NCBI RefSeq assembly: GCF_003205295.1
Contig: NZ_QJRP01000012.1
Location: 79,977 to 143,976 of the forward strand
Length of the DNA: 64,000 nt
Source of the DNA: Pseudomonas mosselii
GTDB taxonomy: Bacteria > Pseudomonadota > Gammaproteobacteria > Pseudomonadales > Pseudomonadaceae
Reading direction: 5' to 3'
Shown here piece by piece: positions 39,259-49,216 of this stretch (position 1 is its first letter; each line of letters starts with the position of its first letter). The notes under the pieces are model-generated. The model had not been told where the DNA came from. It made no database searches and saw only the letters and a list, made by a program, of their open reading frames with translations. The position numbers and the translations under genes were made by a program.

Positions 39259-40452
39259 TCAACGCAACCTCAACGGCCCCTTCAGAAACTCATACAACCC
39301 CGCCGCACTCTTGCGATAGCCATCAGCCGTCAGGTGCACCAGATCCGGCCGCGCCAGCCCGCCCGCCTGCCAGCCGGCAATCGAGCACGGCCCGCCCATG
39401 AACCCCTGCCAATCCCAGAACAGCGCCTTGTGCTTGTGCGCCATCTGCTTCTGGATACGGATCACCGAGGCCAACGGTTGAGGCTGGCGCGCCGCACAGC
39501 TGCGCGCCTTGCGTTGCTTGATCGAGTCCGGCGGACCGACCAGCAGGATCGCCGCCTGTGGCAGGTCCTTGCGAAGGCCCGTGAGGGTCGCCTCCAGTTG
39601 CGTCTGGTACAGCGCCAGGTCGAGCTTGTCGTCAAACGCTTCGTTGGTGCCGTAGGCCAGGATCACCAGGTCAGGCCGCACGGCCTTGAGGCTGTCACGC
39701 CAACCCGACTGCCACTTGTCCACCACGTCCAGGCGCGCACCGTTGATGCCCAGCGCCGAGTAGGTCACCCCGGCATTCTTCTGTCCCTGGATGTACCAGC
39801 CCCCCAGTGCGACACCCCGACCGCCCTCGACACTCAACTGCACCGGCAGGCCGACATTGGCGTAGGCCGGGCTGAAGCGCCACTGGCCATTGCTGGCCGG
39901 CAGTACGCGGCGCTGGCCGCCATTGACGAAGAGGCTGGCGCTGGTGCTCGACTGGTACAGCGCCGAGACCTTGTAACGCTGGCGGTCCTCGTCCCGCGCC
40001 TGCAGCACCACACTGGCGCGATTGGCCAACGGCAGCGACAGGTAGCCCCCCAACGGGAACTGCTGGCTCTGCTGGTTACGCGCCGACACCAGCTCCCACT
40101 GGCGCTTCTCGCTCTTGATGATCACCCGGTCGTTGCGGATCCCCGGCACCGGCGAGGCCGGCACCAGGCCGATGCCGCCGTCGCCGTAGCGCGCCTGCAA
40201 CAGCTTGCGCAGCTCGCCGCTGAACAGGTCGGCGGCGGTGTGCGAGTCACCCAGCTGGACGATGGCAACTGGCGCCCGGCCGGCATTGCGCAGCTTGCCG
40301 GCGAGCAAGGCGAGGTTGCCGTCCTGACGGGCGGCAGGCGCGGCGGCGGGCCGGGCCGTGGGCTGGGCGCTCACGCTGTTGGCGCCGGTACTGCAACCCG
40401 GCACGGCGCTGATCAGCAGGGCCAGGCCCAGCAGGTGATGCCATTGGCGCAT
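39259..40452 (-). CDS. SGNH/GDSL-type lipoprotein esterase
   Basis: A 397-residue predicted lipoprotein (signal peptide ending VPGC, lipid Cys at 20). SGNH blocks are visible: nucleophile in 'IVQLGDSHTAADLF' (block I), 'LVILAYGTNEAFD' (block III, Asn), and 'DLVHLTADGY' with the catalytic Asp-x-x-His (block V). A central beta-rich region (about 120-215) resembles the carbohydrate-binding part of PatB/Ape1-like O-acetyl esterases. It is the last gene of an MBOAT-SGNH-SGNH operon; the preceding gene ends 1 nt upstream. Envelope glycan acetylation or deacetylation is inferred. Confidence 0.82.
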   Translation of the reverse strand: MRQWHHLLGLALLISAVPGCSTGANSVSAQPTARPAAAPAARQDGNLALLAGKLRNAGRAPVAIVQLGDSHTAADLFSGELRKLLQARYGDGGIGLVPASPVPGIRNDRVIIKSEKRQWELVSARNQQSQQFPLGGYLSLPLANRASVVLQARDEDRQRYKVSALYQSSTSASLFVNGGQRRVLPASNGQWRFSPAYANVGLPVQLSVEGGRGVALGGWYIQGQKNAGVTYSALGINGARLDVVDKWQSGWRDSLKAVRPDLVILAYGTNEAFDDKLDLALYQTQLEATLTGLRKDLPQAAILLVGPPDSIKQRKARSCAARQPQPLASVIRIQKQMAHKHKALFWDWQGFMGGPCSIAGWQAGGLARPDLVHLTADGYRKSAAGLYEFLKGPLRLR

Positions 40453-40453
40453 C

Positions 40454-41590
40454 TCAATGTCCTGTAACGGTCAGGCCCGGAAAGCTGATCAGCGACAGAA
40501 CCTGTTCGGCGATCATCTTCTGGCCTGTGATGGTGAAATGAATGCCGTCGTCGACCCGCACCTTGACCCGCTTGCCCTGCGGTGTCTGCACCGTATACGA
40601 GAAGCTGGCGTCGGTGTAGCCGAGGATCGGGTTGGCCGAGACGTAGTGCTGGCCGAAGAGCGCGGTCTGCTCCTGGTAGAGCCCGCTGAGGTAGCCCATT
40701 GCCGTGGACAGTCGCGCCTTTTCCATATTCGGCGGCCCGACCCAGATCACCTGCACGTTGTGCGCTCGCGCTTGCTCGAGGATCGAATCGATACGGGCGC
40801 GGTAGGCGACCTCCCACTCCGGCGACTTGAAGCGCAGGAACGGCTTGCCCTTGCCCTGGGGCATGTCCCAGGGGTCGTTGGGGCCGAGGAACACCACCAT
40901 CAGACGCACGTTCGGTTCATGGTCGAGGGTGTCGGCCACGGTCTTCGGCCAGTTGAAGAAGCCCGGGTAGGCAAGGCCGGTGCTCTGCTTGCTGAGGTTG
41001 ACGGTACGGATCTGGTAGCGCTTGCGCAGGCTGTTGGCCAGGTGCGGCGCCACGCCCTGCATCAGCGAGTCGCCGACCAGGAACACGTCGTCGCCAGCGG
41101 CCAGCGAGGCCACGGTGCCCGGCTGCAGCAACACCGGTGCAGGCGCGGACGGTGCAGGCTGGGCGACAACTACGGGGGCTGGCGCATGAACAGGCGCAGG
41201 CGTCGGCTGCACATGCGCAGGCGTCGACACCGGTGGCAACGGCTTGGCCAAGGCCGCCGGGGTTTCCAGATCGACCGTGACCACCGGCAACGGTGCGGGC
41301 AGCACCTCGACCGCCGGCCCCTCGGCCAGTTGCGGCGCGGGCAGCAACTGCTCGAGCAGGCCATCGCGTTGCGCCTCCAGCATCGCCGTCAACTGCGCGC
41401 CCATACGCCAGGCCGGCATCTGGCCCAGCACCGGTATCTCGCAGCTCTGGTGGTATTTCTGCTGGCAATAAAGCTTGATCGAGTCCTGGTTCAGCCAGAA
41501 CAGCAACGCGGTGGTGACCACGATCGCATACAAGCCACGGGCGGCGCCCATCTGCACCTGGAACAGCTGTTTGCTATCAGAAGCTTGCAT
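40454..41590 (-). CDS. SGNH-family protein with DUF459, membrane-anchored
   Basis: A 378-residue protein with an N-terminal membrane anchor (about 17-34, 'GLYAIVVTTALLFWLNQDS'), a Pro/Ala-rich spacer (about 95-165) and a periplasmic SGNH domain of the DUF459 type: 'DVFLVGDSLMQGVAPHL' (Ser), 'VVFLGPNDPWDM' (Asn) and 'DDGIHFTITGQ' (Asp-His). These accompany MBOAT transferases and pass acyl groups to an envelope polymer. Overlaps the MBOAT gene by 14 nt and is 1 nt from the lipoprotein gene. Confidence 0.85.
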   Translation of the reverse strand: MQASDSKQLFQVQMGAARGLYAIVVTTALLFWLNQDSIKLYCQQKYHQSCEIPVLGQMPAWRMGAQLTAMLEAQRDGLLEQLLPAPQLAEGPAVEVLPAPLPVVTVDLETPAALAKPLPPVSTPAHVQPTPAPVHAPAPVVVAQPAPSAPAPVLLQPGTVASLAAGDDVFLVGDSLMQGVAPHLANSLRKRYQIRTVNLSKQSTGLAYPGFFNWPKTVADTLDHEPNVRLMVVFLGPNDPWDMPQGKGKPFLRFKSPEWEVAYRARIDSILEQARAHNVQVIWVGPPNMEKARLSTAMGYLSGLYQEQTALFGQHYVSANPILGYTDASFSYTVQTPQGKRVKVRVDDGIHFTITGQKMIAEQVLSLISFPGLTVTGH

Positions 41591-42992
41591 AGATGAACCC
41601 CGGCACGCCCGACTGCGAAGCGAAAATCACCAGCGACACACCGACCCCGAGCGGGATCGGGTACAGCTGCCACGGCAGGCGCTGGAACAGCGCGCCACTC
41701 TGGCGCAACAGCGCCAGCCACTGTGGATAACTGGCCACGAACAGCACGCAGGCCAGCAGCATCAGGCCCGTGGCGCTGTGCAGTCCCGCCAGGCTCAGCT
41801 GGCCGATGTCGCCGAGCATCTCCAGCGCGCCGTCCAGCGTCGGGCTGCGGAAGAAGATCCAGGCGAAGGCCACGTAATGGAAGGTCATCAGGCGCGCCAG
41901 CAGGCCGGCACCCGGCAGCCGCGCGAAACCCGGAAACCACTGGCTGAACAGCTTGGAAATGGCCAGGCCGACCCCATGCAGGGCGCCCCAGATGATGAAG
42001 TTCACGCTCGCCCCGTGCCAAAGGCCGGACACCAGCATCGCCAGCAGCATGTTCAGGTTGCCGCGCCATACGCCCTTGCGGTTGCCGCCCAGCGGGATGT
42101 ACACATAGTCGCGGATGAAGCGCGACAGGCTGATGTGCCAGCGGCCCCAGAATTCCTTGAGGTTGTGCGCGGCGTACGGCGCGTCGAAGTTGTCCGGCAG
42201 ACGAAAGCCCAGCAGCAGGGCGATGCCGGTGACCAGGTTGGTGTAGCCGCTGAAGTTGAAGTAGATCAGCAAGCTGTAGCCGTACACGCTCAGCAGCACC
42301 TGCTCGGGGCTGGCGCTGCCCGGGGTGTCGAATACCGGGTCGACCCACTCGCTACCCAGCCAGGCACTGAGGAAGAACAGCTTGACCACCGCCATGGCGA
42401 TCAACCCCAGCGCCCGCTGCGGCTCCAGCACCTGGCGCATGGCCGGCGGGCGGATCTGCGGCAACATGTGCAGGGCGCGGTTGACCGGCCCGGCCACCAG
42501 GCTGGGGAAGAACGCCAGGTACAGGGCCAGGTCCAGCGGCGGCGCCGGTGCCAGCTCGCGGCGGTTGATCGACACCAGGTAGCTGACCGAATGGAAGGTG
42601 TAGAACGACAGCCCGATCGGCACCAGCACTTCCAGCAGCGGCAGCGCCACGTCGAACCCGGCGGTGGCCAGCGCGGCCTGCGCGCCTTCGACGAAGAACG
42701 CCTGGTACTTGAACAGGTAGAAGCAGCCCAGCACCAGCGTCAGCAGCAGCACGCGGCTGAACCAGCGCCCGGGATAGCGCCCCGCCAGCAGGCCGAACAG
42801 GTACACCAGCGTGCTGTAGCCCAGCAGGATGTACAGCGATTGCAGGCTGAAGCTCGCCACCAGGCCGTAGCTGGCGGTCAGCAGCAGCAGGTTCTGCAAC
42901 CGTACGCTCCAGCACAGGCTCCAGTAGAGCAGGAAGAACAGCGTGAAACAGAGGCCGAATTCGATCGAGAGGAAGCTCACAACGTAGTCCAT
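41577..42992 (-). CDS. MBOAT-family O-acyltransferase (AlgI/PatA-like)
   Basis: A 471-residue polytopic acyltransferase. The MBOAT signature 'FWGRWHISLSRFIRDYVYIP' and 'SGLWHGASVNFIIWGALHG' includes the catalytic His pair. Related proteins carry acetyl groups across the inner membrane for alginate (AlgI), peptidoglycan (PatA) or cellulose (WssH). No polymer synthase is encoded alongside, so the target is unknown. First of three overlapping genes with two SGNH enzymes. Confidence 0.92.
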   Translation of the reverse strand: MDYVVSFLSIEFGLCFTLFFLLYWSLCWSVRLQNLLLLTASYGLVASFSLQSLYILLGYSTLVYLFGLLAGRYPGRWFSRVLLLTLVLGCFYLFKYQAFFVEGAQAALATAGFDVALPLLEVLVPIGLSFYTFHSVSYLVSINRRELAPAPPLDLALYLAFFPSLVAGPVNRALHMLPQIRPPAMRQVLEPQRALGLIAMAVVKLFFLSAWLGSEWVDPVFDTPGSASPEQVLLSVYGYSLLIYFNFSGYTNLVTGIALLLGFRLPDNFDAPYAAHNLKEFWGRWHISLSRFIRDYVYIPLGGNRKGVWRGNLNMLLAMLVSGLWHGASVNFIIWGALHGVGLAISKLFSQWFPGFARLPGAGLLARLMTFHYVAFAWIFFRSPTLDGALEMLGDIGQLSLAGLHSATGLMLLACVLFVASYPQWLALLRQSGALFQRLPWQLYPIPLGVGVSLVIFASQSGVPGFIYASF

Positions 42993-43212
42993 TACATGAC
43001 GTCGGGGAGGAAGGTCCCTGGCCCGCAGGCCAGAGCGCGCGGATTATGGCAGAGGGCCGCCACCCCCACAATTCGATTGCATCGCGGATTGCAAGATGGC
43101 TCACGCCAGACAAATGCAACAAAATGCGACGAACGATAGGCCCACGCAATTTGCTCCCCCTGCCCCGCTCTGCTAGTGTCGCGCCGTTCTGAATGCCACC
43201 GAGACAGTCGCC

Positions 43213-43455
43213 ATGGCCCGCAAAAAAGCCTCCATCGATTTCGAACAATCCCTCGCCGACCTGCAAGCCCTGGTCGAACGCCTGGAGAACGGCGAACTGT
43301 CGCTGGAAGAGTCGCTGGCCGCCTTCGAACAGGGCATCGCCCTGACCCGCGATTGCCAGGGTGCCCTGGCCCAGGCCGAGCAGAAGGTGCAGATCCTGCT
43401 GGAGCGTGACGGCGAGCTGGCCGCCCAGCCGTTCGACGCGGAGCCCGAGGCATGA
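43213..43455 (+). CDS. xseB: exodeoxyribonuclease VII small subunit
   Basis: An 80-residue small subunit: '[35 protein letters not shown]' is the complete XseB domain. Works with XseA (encoded elsewhere) to degrade single-stranded DNA. Overlaps ispA by 4 nt (ATGA), the classical xseB-ispA-dxs arrangement. Confidence 0.96.
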   Translation: MARKKASIDFEQSLADLQALVERLENGELSLEESLAAFEQGIALTRDCQGALAQAEQKVQILLERDGELAAQPFDAEPEA

Positions 43456-44339
43456 TCGCCCAGTACCAGCAAAGCGCCCAGGCACGGGTCGACGCCGCTC
43501 TCGAACCCCTGTTCCTGGCCCCGTCGAAAGAGTTTGAACGCCTCTACGCCGCCATGCGCTACAGCGTGATGAACGGTGGCAAGCGCGTGCGCCCGCTGCT
43601 GGCCTATGCCGCCTGCGAAGCCTTCGGCGTGCCAGCCGAGCATGCCAACGGCGCCGCCTGCGCGGTGGAACTGATCCACGCCTACTCGCTGGTACATGAC
43701 GACTTGCCGGCGATGGACGACGACGACCTGCGTCGCGGCCAGCCCACCACCCACAAGGCGTTCGACGAAGCCTGCGCGATCCTCGCCGGCGACGGCCTGC
43801 AGAGCCTGGCCTTCAGCGCCCTGCTCGACCCACGCCTGAGCCCGCAAGCCGACGCCATCCGCCTGCAGATGGTCCAGGCCCTGGCCAAGGCCGCCGGCCC
43901 CGCGGGCATGGTCGGTGGCCAGGCCATCGACCTGGGCTCGGTGGGCGTCAAGCTCGACCAGCAAGCGCTGGAGTACATGCACCGGCACAAGACCGGCGCG
44001 CTGATCGAAGCCAGCGTGCGCCTCGGCGCCCTGGCCAGCGCCCGCGCCGGGCAGGCCCAGCTCGATGCCCTGCAGACTTATGCACAGGCCATCGGCCTGG
44101 CGTTCCAGGTGCAGGACGACATTCTCGACGTGGAGAGTGACACCGCCACCTTGGGCAAGCGCCAGGGCGCCGACATCGCCCGCGACAAGCCGACCTACCC
44201 GGCGCTGCTCGGGCTGGAGGCGGCCAAGGCCTATGCCCTGGAACTGCGTGACCAGGCGCTGGCCGCGCTGCAAGGCTTTGACCAGAACGCCGAGCCGTTG
44301 CGTGCGCTGGCCCGCTACATCGTCGAGCGCCGCCACTAA
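43452..44339 (+). CDS. ispA: farnesyl diphosphate synthase
   Basis: Prenyltransferase condensing isopentenyl diphosphate with dimethylallyl and geranyl diphosphate to farnesyl diphosphate. Of 295 residues, with the first Asp-rich motif '[20 protein letters not shown]' (about 79-98), and the second '[19 protein letters not shown]' (about 218-236). The lysine-glycine motif NGGKRVRP lies near residue 38. Feeds ubiquinone and undecaprenyl pathways; cotranslated with xseB. Confidence 0.97.
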   Translation: MIAQYQQSAQARVDAALEPLFLAPSKEFERLYAAMRYSVMNGGKRVRPLLAYAACEAFGVPAEHANGAACAVELIHAYSLVHDDLPAMDDDDLRRGQPTTHKAFDEACAILAGDGLQSLAFSALLDPRLSPQADAIRLQMVQALAKAAGPAGMVGGQAIDLGSVGVKLDQQALEYMHRHKTGALIEASVRLGALASARAGQAQLDALQTYAQAIGLAFQVQDDILDVESDTATLGKRQGADIARDKPTYPALLGLEAAKAYALELRDQALAALQGFDQNAEPLRALARYIVERRH

Positions 44340-44353
44340 GACCTGAGATAGAC

Positions 44354-44474
44354 CCTGTAGGAGCGGCCTTGTGTCGCGAAAGGGGTGCGCAGCAGCCCCG
44401 GGATTTCAGCGTTGACGCAAAGATTGCCGGGGCCGCTTTGCGGCCCTTTCGCGACACAAGGCCGCTCCTACAGG
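44354..44474. repeat. REP inverted pair (long type)
   Basis: Arms 'cctgtaggagcggccttgtg' and its inverse, in the 236-nt gap between ispA and dxs. The gene order suggests an operon, so the REP sits inside a probable transcript; about 100 nt remain between it and dxs for a second promoter. Confidence 0.92.
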
Positions 44475-44575
44475 ATCTCTGCCGCACTGGTGGTCCTCAT
44501 ACACCCGTCCGAATGGGCAGCTTTTCCTACAATGGGGTAAACTGCCGCGTCTTCACACCTATAACGACACGCCTG

Positions 44576-46471
44576 ATGCCCACGACGTTTCAAGAGATCC
44601 CCCGCGAACGCCCGGTCACGCCTTTGCTGGACCGCGCCGACACGCCAGCCGGCCTGCGCCGCCTGGCCGAAGCCGACCTGGAGACCCTGGCCGACGAGCT
44701 GCGCCAGGACCTGCTCTATACCGTGGGGCAGACCGGTGGGCATTTTGGTGCGGGCCTGGGCGTCATCGAGCTGACGATCGCCCTGCACTACGTCTTCGAC
44801 ACCCCGGATGACCGGCTGGTGTGGGACGTCGGTCACCAGGCCTACCCGCACAAGATCCTCACCGGCCGCCGCGAGCGCATGCTCAGCCTGCGCCAGAAGG
44901 ACGGCATCGCCGCCTTCCCGCGCCGCAGCGAGAGCGAATACGACACCTTCGGCGTCGGTCACTCCAGCACCTCGATCAGCGCCGCGCTGGGCATGGCCAT
45001 CGCCGCCCGCCTGCAGAACGATCCGCGCAAGTCGATCGCCGTGATCGGCGACGGCGCGCTGACCGCCGGCATGGCCTTCGAGGCGCTGAACCACGCGCAG
45101 GAAGTGGATGCCGACATGCTGGTCATCCTCAACGACAACGACATGTCGATCTCGCGCAACGTCGGCGGCCTGTCCAACTACCTGGCCAAGATCCTCTCCA
45201 GCCGCACCTACGCCAGCATGCGCGAAGGCAGCAAGAAAGTGCTGTCGCGCCTGCCCGGCGCCTGGGAGATCGCCCGCCGCACCGAAGAATACGCCAAGGG
45301 CATGCTGGTGCCCGGCACCCTGTTCGAGGAGCTGGGCTGGAACTACATCGGCCCGATCGACGGCCACGACCTGCCGACCCTGATCGCCACCCTGCGCAAC
45401 ATGCGCGACCTCAAGGGCCCGCAGTTCCTCCATGTGGTCACCAAGAAGGGCAAGGGCTTCGCCCCGGCCGAGGTCGACCCGATCGGCTACCACGCGATCA
45501 CCAAGCTGGAGCCGGCCGACAAGCCGGTCGCGCCGAAAAAAGCCAGCGGGCCAAAGTACGCCTCGGTGTTCGGCCAGTGGCTGTGCGACATGGCCGCCGC
45601 CGACAACCGCCTGGTGGGCATCACCCCGGCGATGAAGGAAGGCTCGGACCTGATCGACTTCAGCGAACGCTACCCGGAGCGCTACTTCGACGTCGCCATC
45701 GCCGAGCAGCACGCGGTGACCCTGGCCGCGGGCATGGCCTGCGAGGGCGCCAAGCCGGTGGTGGCGATCTACTCCACCTTCCTGCAGCGCGCCTATGACC
45801 AACTGATCCATGACGTGGCGGTGCAGGACCTCGATGTGCTGTTCGCCATCGACCGCGCCGGCCTGGTCGGCGAGGACGGTCCGACTCACGCCGGCGCCTA
45901 CGACCTGTCCTACCTGCGCTGTATCCCCGGCATGCTGGTGATGACCCCCAGCGACGAGAACGAGCTGCGCAAGATGCTCAGCACCGGCCACCACTACAAG
46001 GGCCCGGCTGCCGTGCGCTACCCGCGCGGCACCGGCCCGAATGCACCGATCAGCGGCGACCTCGAGCCGCTGGAGATCGGCAAGGGCGTGGTCCGTCGCC
46101 AGGGCGGCAAGGTCGCCCTGCTGGTGTTCGGCGTGCAACTGACCGAGGCTCTGCAGGTGGCCGAGCAGATCGACGCCACCGTGGTCGACATGCGTTTCGT
46201 CAAGCCGCTGGACGAGGCCCTGGTGCTGGAGATGGCCGCCAGCCATGAGTTGCTGGTGACCATCGAGGAAAACGCCATCATGGGCGGCGCCGGCGCCGCC
46301 GTCGGCGAGTTCCTGGCCCGCGAGGGCGTGGTCAAGCCGCTGCTGCACCTGGGCCTGCCGGATATCTATGTCGAGCATGCCAAGCCTGCGCAGATGCTGG
46401 CTGAGTGCGGGCTGGATGCGGCCGGTATCGAAGCCTCCGTCAAAGCCCGGATGGCCAAACTCGGCCTCTAG
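44576..46471 (+). CDS. dxs: 1-deoxy-D-xylulose-5-phosphate synthase
   Basis: Thiamine diphosphate-dependent first enzyme of the methylerythritol phosphate pathway, condensing pyruvate and glyceraldehyde 3-phosphate. The 631-residue protein is full length. ThDP binding: '[20 protein letters not shown]' with 'NDNDMSIS' at about 150-190; '[18 protein letters not shown]'-like '[18 protein letters not shown]' contains the catalytic Glu. The frame is open from 44369 through the REP, but alignment favours the ATG at 44576. Confidence 0.97.
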   Translation: MPTTFQEIPRERPVTPLLDRADTPAGLRRLAEADLETLADELRQDLLYTVGQTGGHFGAGLGVIELTIALHYVFDTPDDRLVWDVGHQAYPHKILTGRRERMLSLRQKDGIAAFPRRSESEYDTFGVGHSSTSISAALGMAIAARLQNDPRKSIAVIGDGALTAGMAFEALNHAQEVDADMLVILNDNDMSISRNVGGLSNYLAKILSSRTYASMREGSKKVLSRLPGAWEIARRTEEYAKGMLVPGTLFEELGWNYIGPIDGHDLPTLIATLRNMRDLKGPQFLHVVTKKGKGFAPAEVDPIGYHAITKLEPADKPVAPKKASGPKYASVFGQWLCDMAAADNRLVGITPAMKEGSDLIDFSERYPERYFDVAIAEQHAVTLAAGMACEGAKPVVAIYSTFLQRAYDQLIHDVAVQDLDVLFAIDRAGLVGEDGPTHAGAYDLSYLRCIPGMLVMTPSDENELRKMLSTGHHYKGPAAVRYPRGTGPNAPISGDLEPLEIGKGVVRRQGGKVALLVFGVQLTEALQVAEQIDATVVDMRFVKPLDEALVLEMAASHELLVTIEENAIMGGAGAAVGEFLAREGVVKPLLHLGLPDIYVEHAKPAQMLAECGLDAAGIEASVKARMAKLGL

Positions 46472-46474
46472 GGG

Positions 46475-46559
46475 CCTTTCGCGGGTAAACCCGCTCCCAC
46501 AGGGACTGCACAGCGTTCAAGGTCTGTGCAGATCCTGTGGGAGCGGGTTTACCCGCGAA
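46475..46559. repeat. REP inverted pair (short type)
   Basis: Arms 'cctttcgcgggtaaacccgc' and inverse lie between dxs and the btuB-like gene, ending 16 nt before the predicted btuB start. It fills nearly the whole 104-nt intergenic region. Confidence 0.92.
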
Positions 46560-46575
46560 TGCGATGGAACTGCCC

Positions 46576-48426
46576 ATGAAAAAATCCGCCTGTGCCGCAC
46601 TCCTTTGCGCCCCTACATTCCTGCTGGCCGCCGAACGCGATGACGCCCTCAAGCTCCCCGACGTACTGATCAGCGCCAGCCGCCAGGTCGAGTCGCGCAG
46701 CGCCACCAGCGCCGCCAACACGGTGTTCACACGCGCCGACATCGACCGCCTGCAGCCCAGCGGCGTCACCGACCTGCTCGCCCGCGTCCCCGGTGTACAG
46801 GTCGCGCCCACCGGCGGGCGCGGCAGCCTGCCCGGCATCTTCATCCGCGGCACCAAGGCCGCCCAGACCCTGGTATTGGTCGACGGCGTGCGCATCGCCA
46901 ACGCCACCTCCGGCGACAGCGCCCTGCAGTTCCTCGGCATCGACCAGATCGAACGTGTGGAAGTGCTGCGCGGCTCGCGCTCGGCGGTCTACGGCAGCGA
47001 CGCCATTGGCGGGGTGATCCAGATCTTCACCCGTCGCGGCAGCGCCCAGGGCCTGCAACCGCGCCTGCGCCTGGCCGCCGGCAGCAATCAGACCTGGCAA
47101 CGCAGCCTGGGGTTGTCGGGCGGCGATGACGCGACCCGCTTCAACCTCGGCGCCAGCCTGGACGAAACCGCCGGCATCGATTCGACCGGACCGTCGTATG
47201 CCAGCGATGGCGACCATGACGCCTATCGCAACCGCTCGATCAACCTGAGCCTGAGCCACACCTTCAACGAACGCTTCGAAGCCGGGCTGAACCTGCTCGA
47301 CAGCCGTGGGCGTCGTGAGTTCGACGAACCTCGTGGCGCCAGCCCGCAGATGCCCTACTCGAACTTCGCCGTCAGCAGCCTGGGCAGCTACCTTGACGCC
47401 CAACTGGCCGAGCAGTGGCACTCCCGACTGGAAGTGGCCCACAGTGAGAACCGCGATGACAGCCGCGACAAGCTCACGCACAAGAGCTCACCGTTCAACA
47501 CCTACCGCGACCAGGTCACCTGGCAGAACGATCTGACCCTGAATGACTACAACAGCCTATTGCTGGGTGGCGAGTGGTACGAGGACCGGGTACACGCGAG
47601 CACCGACTTCAACGAGGACAGCCGCTGGAACCGCGCAGCCTTCGCCCAGCACAGGTTCCAGGGCGAGCACTTCTCGACCGAGCTTGGCGTGCGCCACGAC
47701 AAGAACCAGCAGTTCGGCGGTCAGACCACCTGGAGCGGCAGCCTGACGCTGCCGTTGAACGCCCGCAATGACCTGCTGCTGTCCTACAGCGAGGGCTTCC
47801 GTGCCCCGACATTCAACGACCTCTACTACCCGGGGTTCAGCAACCCTGGCCTCAAGCCGGAGCACTCGAAGTCCTATGAAGTGCAATGGCGCAGCCAACT
47901 GACCGACAGCAGCCGCCTGGAAACCTCGCTCTATCGCACCAACTTGCGAGACGCCATCAGTTACGACGTAGAGGCCAACAACATGGGCAACGTTGCCCAA
48001 GCCCGCATCAATGGCTTCGAGATGGCGTTGGAGCAGCAATGGGGGGGTTGGAAATCGCAGTTGGGATTGGCATTGATCGACCCGCGCGACCAGAAAAGTG
48101 GCCACACACTCGCACGTCGTGCGCGGCGCACCCTGAGCCTGGATATCGATCGTCAATTCGACCGCCTCAATGTCGGTGCCAGTTGGCAGGCAGTCAGCGG
48201 CAGCTACAACGACGAAACCAACAATGCCCCCATCGGTGGTTATGGGCTGCTGGGCATTCGCGGCGGCTGGGCGGCCACCCGTGAACTGAAGGTCGACCTG
48301 AAGCTCGATAACCTGTTGGACAAGGGTTACAGCCGCACCCTGTACAACCATCAGGGGACTAACCACGGCTACCGCGAAGAAGGCCGCACCTGGCTGCTGA
48401 GCCTTACCTGGACACCGACCCTCTAG
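46576..48426 (+). CDS. btuB: vitamin B12 TonB-dependent receptor
   Basis: Outer-membrane cobalamin receptor, 616 residues. Signal peptide MKKSACAALLCAPTFLLA, TonB box-like 'LPDVLISASR', plug 'TDLLARVPGVQVAPTGGRGS' and 'LPGIFIRGTKAAQTLVLVDG', barrel ending 'TWLLSLTWTPTL'. The length and 'LFIRGTNSSHVLVLIDGVR'-like plug are those of BtuB. Starts at 46537 or 46564 are possible but would begin in the REP; the ATG at 46576 has GGAA 6 nt upstream. No cobalamin riboswitch is visible. Convergent with and overlapping btuF by 23 nt. Confidence 0.88.
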   Translation: MKKSACAALLCAPTFLLAAERDDALKLPDVLISASRQVESRSATSAANTVFTRADIDRLQPSGVTDLLARVPGVQVAPTGGRGSLPGIFIRGTKAAQTLVLVDGVRIANATSGDSALQFLGIDQIERVEVLRGSRSAVYGSDAIGGVIQIFTRRGSAQGLQPRLRLAAGSNQTWQRSLGLSGGDDATRFNLGASLDETAGIDSTGPSYASDGDHDAYRNRSINLSLSHTFNERFEAGLNLLDSRGRREFDEPRGASPQMPYSNFAVSSLGSYLDAQLAEQWHSRLEVAHSENRDDSRDKLTHKSSPFNTYRDQVTWQNDLTLNDYNSLLLGGEWYEDRVHASTDFNEDSRWNRAAFAQHRFQGEHFSTELGVRHDKNQQFGGQTTWSGSLTLPLNARNDLLLSYSEGFRAPTFNDLYYPGFSNPGLKPEHSKSYEVQWRSQLTDSSRLETSLYRTNLRDAISYDVEANNMGNVAQARINGFEMALEQQWGGWKSQLGLALIDPRDQKSGHTLARRARRTLSLDIDRQFDRLNVGASWQAVSGSYNDETNNAPIGGYGLLGIRGGWAATRELKVDLKLDNLLDKGYSRTLYNHQGTNHGYREEGRTWLLSLTWTPTL

Positions 48427-49216
48427 CCTCCAGCAGCGCGCACAACCGGGCAGTGGCCTCGATCATCTGCCCGCTGGGCCGCTCCAGGCCTTTATCCGGC
48501 ACCACCAGCAAGCGCTCCCCCTTCACGGCGCTCAACTGCGGCCAGCTACGCCAGCTGGCCAGCTGCGCCGTGTCGCCCGCCAGGATCACCTCGGGATCGC
48601 GCAGCAGCACCGACTCCACGCTGACCTGCGGCGCAGGCTGGGTCAGGTCGTCGAACACATTGCGCGCCCCACAGACGCGCAAGGCATCACTGACCACCTG
48701 GCGTCCGCCCAAGGTGTACAGCGGCTTGTCCCAAACCTGATAGAACACCCTCAGCGGCGTGTCACGCCGGTAGCGCTGCGTGAGCGCCTGCAGTCGCTCA
48801 CGCAGGCCGGCGGCATAGGCGCGACCCTGCTCGTCACGCCCGAGGCGCCGGGCGATGGCTTCGATCTGCTCGATCAACTGGTCGAGGTCGCCGGGCTCGC
48901 CACTGAACGTGGCGATGCCCAAGCGCCTGAGCTGGTCGCGCTGGGCAGGTGCCACGCTGCCGGGCCAGAGCAGCAGCAGGTCAGGCTTGAGGCTGAGCAG
49001 GCGCTCCATGTCCAGCTGGCCATGGCGCCCGACCGAGGGCAGGTCCTGAAGACTCGGCGGACGCTCGCCTGCGTCCAGCAGGCCCACCAACAAGTCGCCG
49101 GCCTCCAGCTCAACAACGATCTCGGTCATCGACGGCGCCAGGCTGACCACCCGCGGCCCGGCCTCGGCCAGGGTGCCGATGCACGCCAGCGCGAGGAAGG
49201 CGAGAAGCGCCCGCAT
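48404..49216 (-). CDS. btuF: cobalamin-binding periplasmic protein (BtuF-like)
   Basis: A 270-residue periplasmic substrate-binding protein of the helical-backbone type. Signal peptide ends at about residue 19; 'GPRVVSLAPSMTEIVVELEAG' and 'PSVGRHGQLDMERLLSLKPDLLL' are typical of BtuF. Delivers B12 to an inner-membrane BtuCD, not encoded here. Its 3' end overlaps btuB, and the following gene upstream overlaps by 1 nt. Confidence 0.88.
   Translation of the reverse strand: MRALLAFLALACIGTLAEAGPRVVSLAPSMTEIVVELEAGDLLVGLLDAGERPPSLQDLPSVGRHGQLDMERLLSLKPDLLLLWPGSVAPAQRDQLRRLGIATFSGEPGDLDQLIEQIEAIARRLGRDEQGRAYAAGLRERLQALTQRYRRDTPLRVFYQVWDKPLYTLGGRQVVSDALRVCGARNVFDDLTQPAPQVSVESVLLRDPEVILAGDTAQLASWRSWPQLSAVKGERLLVVPDKGLERPSGQMIEATARLCALLEARGSVSR

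Noticed and set aside
44369..44575. N-terminal extension of Dxs through the long-type REP
   Set aside because: The frame is open, but the resulting 69 residues are REP-coded; the 631-residue form starting at 44576 matches the family length.
44468..46378. A 636-codon open frame antisense to dxs
   Set aside because: Dxs is complete on the plus strand; the antisense frame has no recognisable motif.
46537..46575. Earlier starts of the btuB gene (46537 or 46564)
   Set aside because: The first begins inside the REP and would put charged/neutral REP residues before the signal peptide; the ATG at 46576 begins a normal signal sequence.
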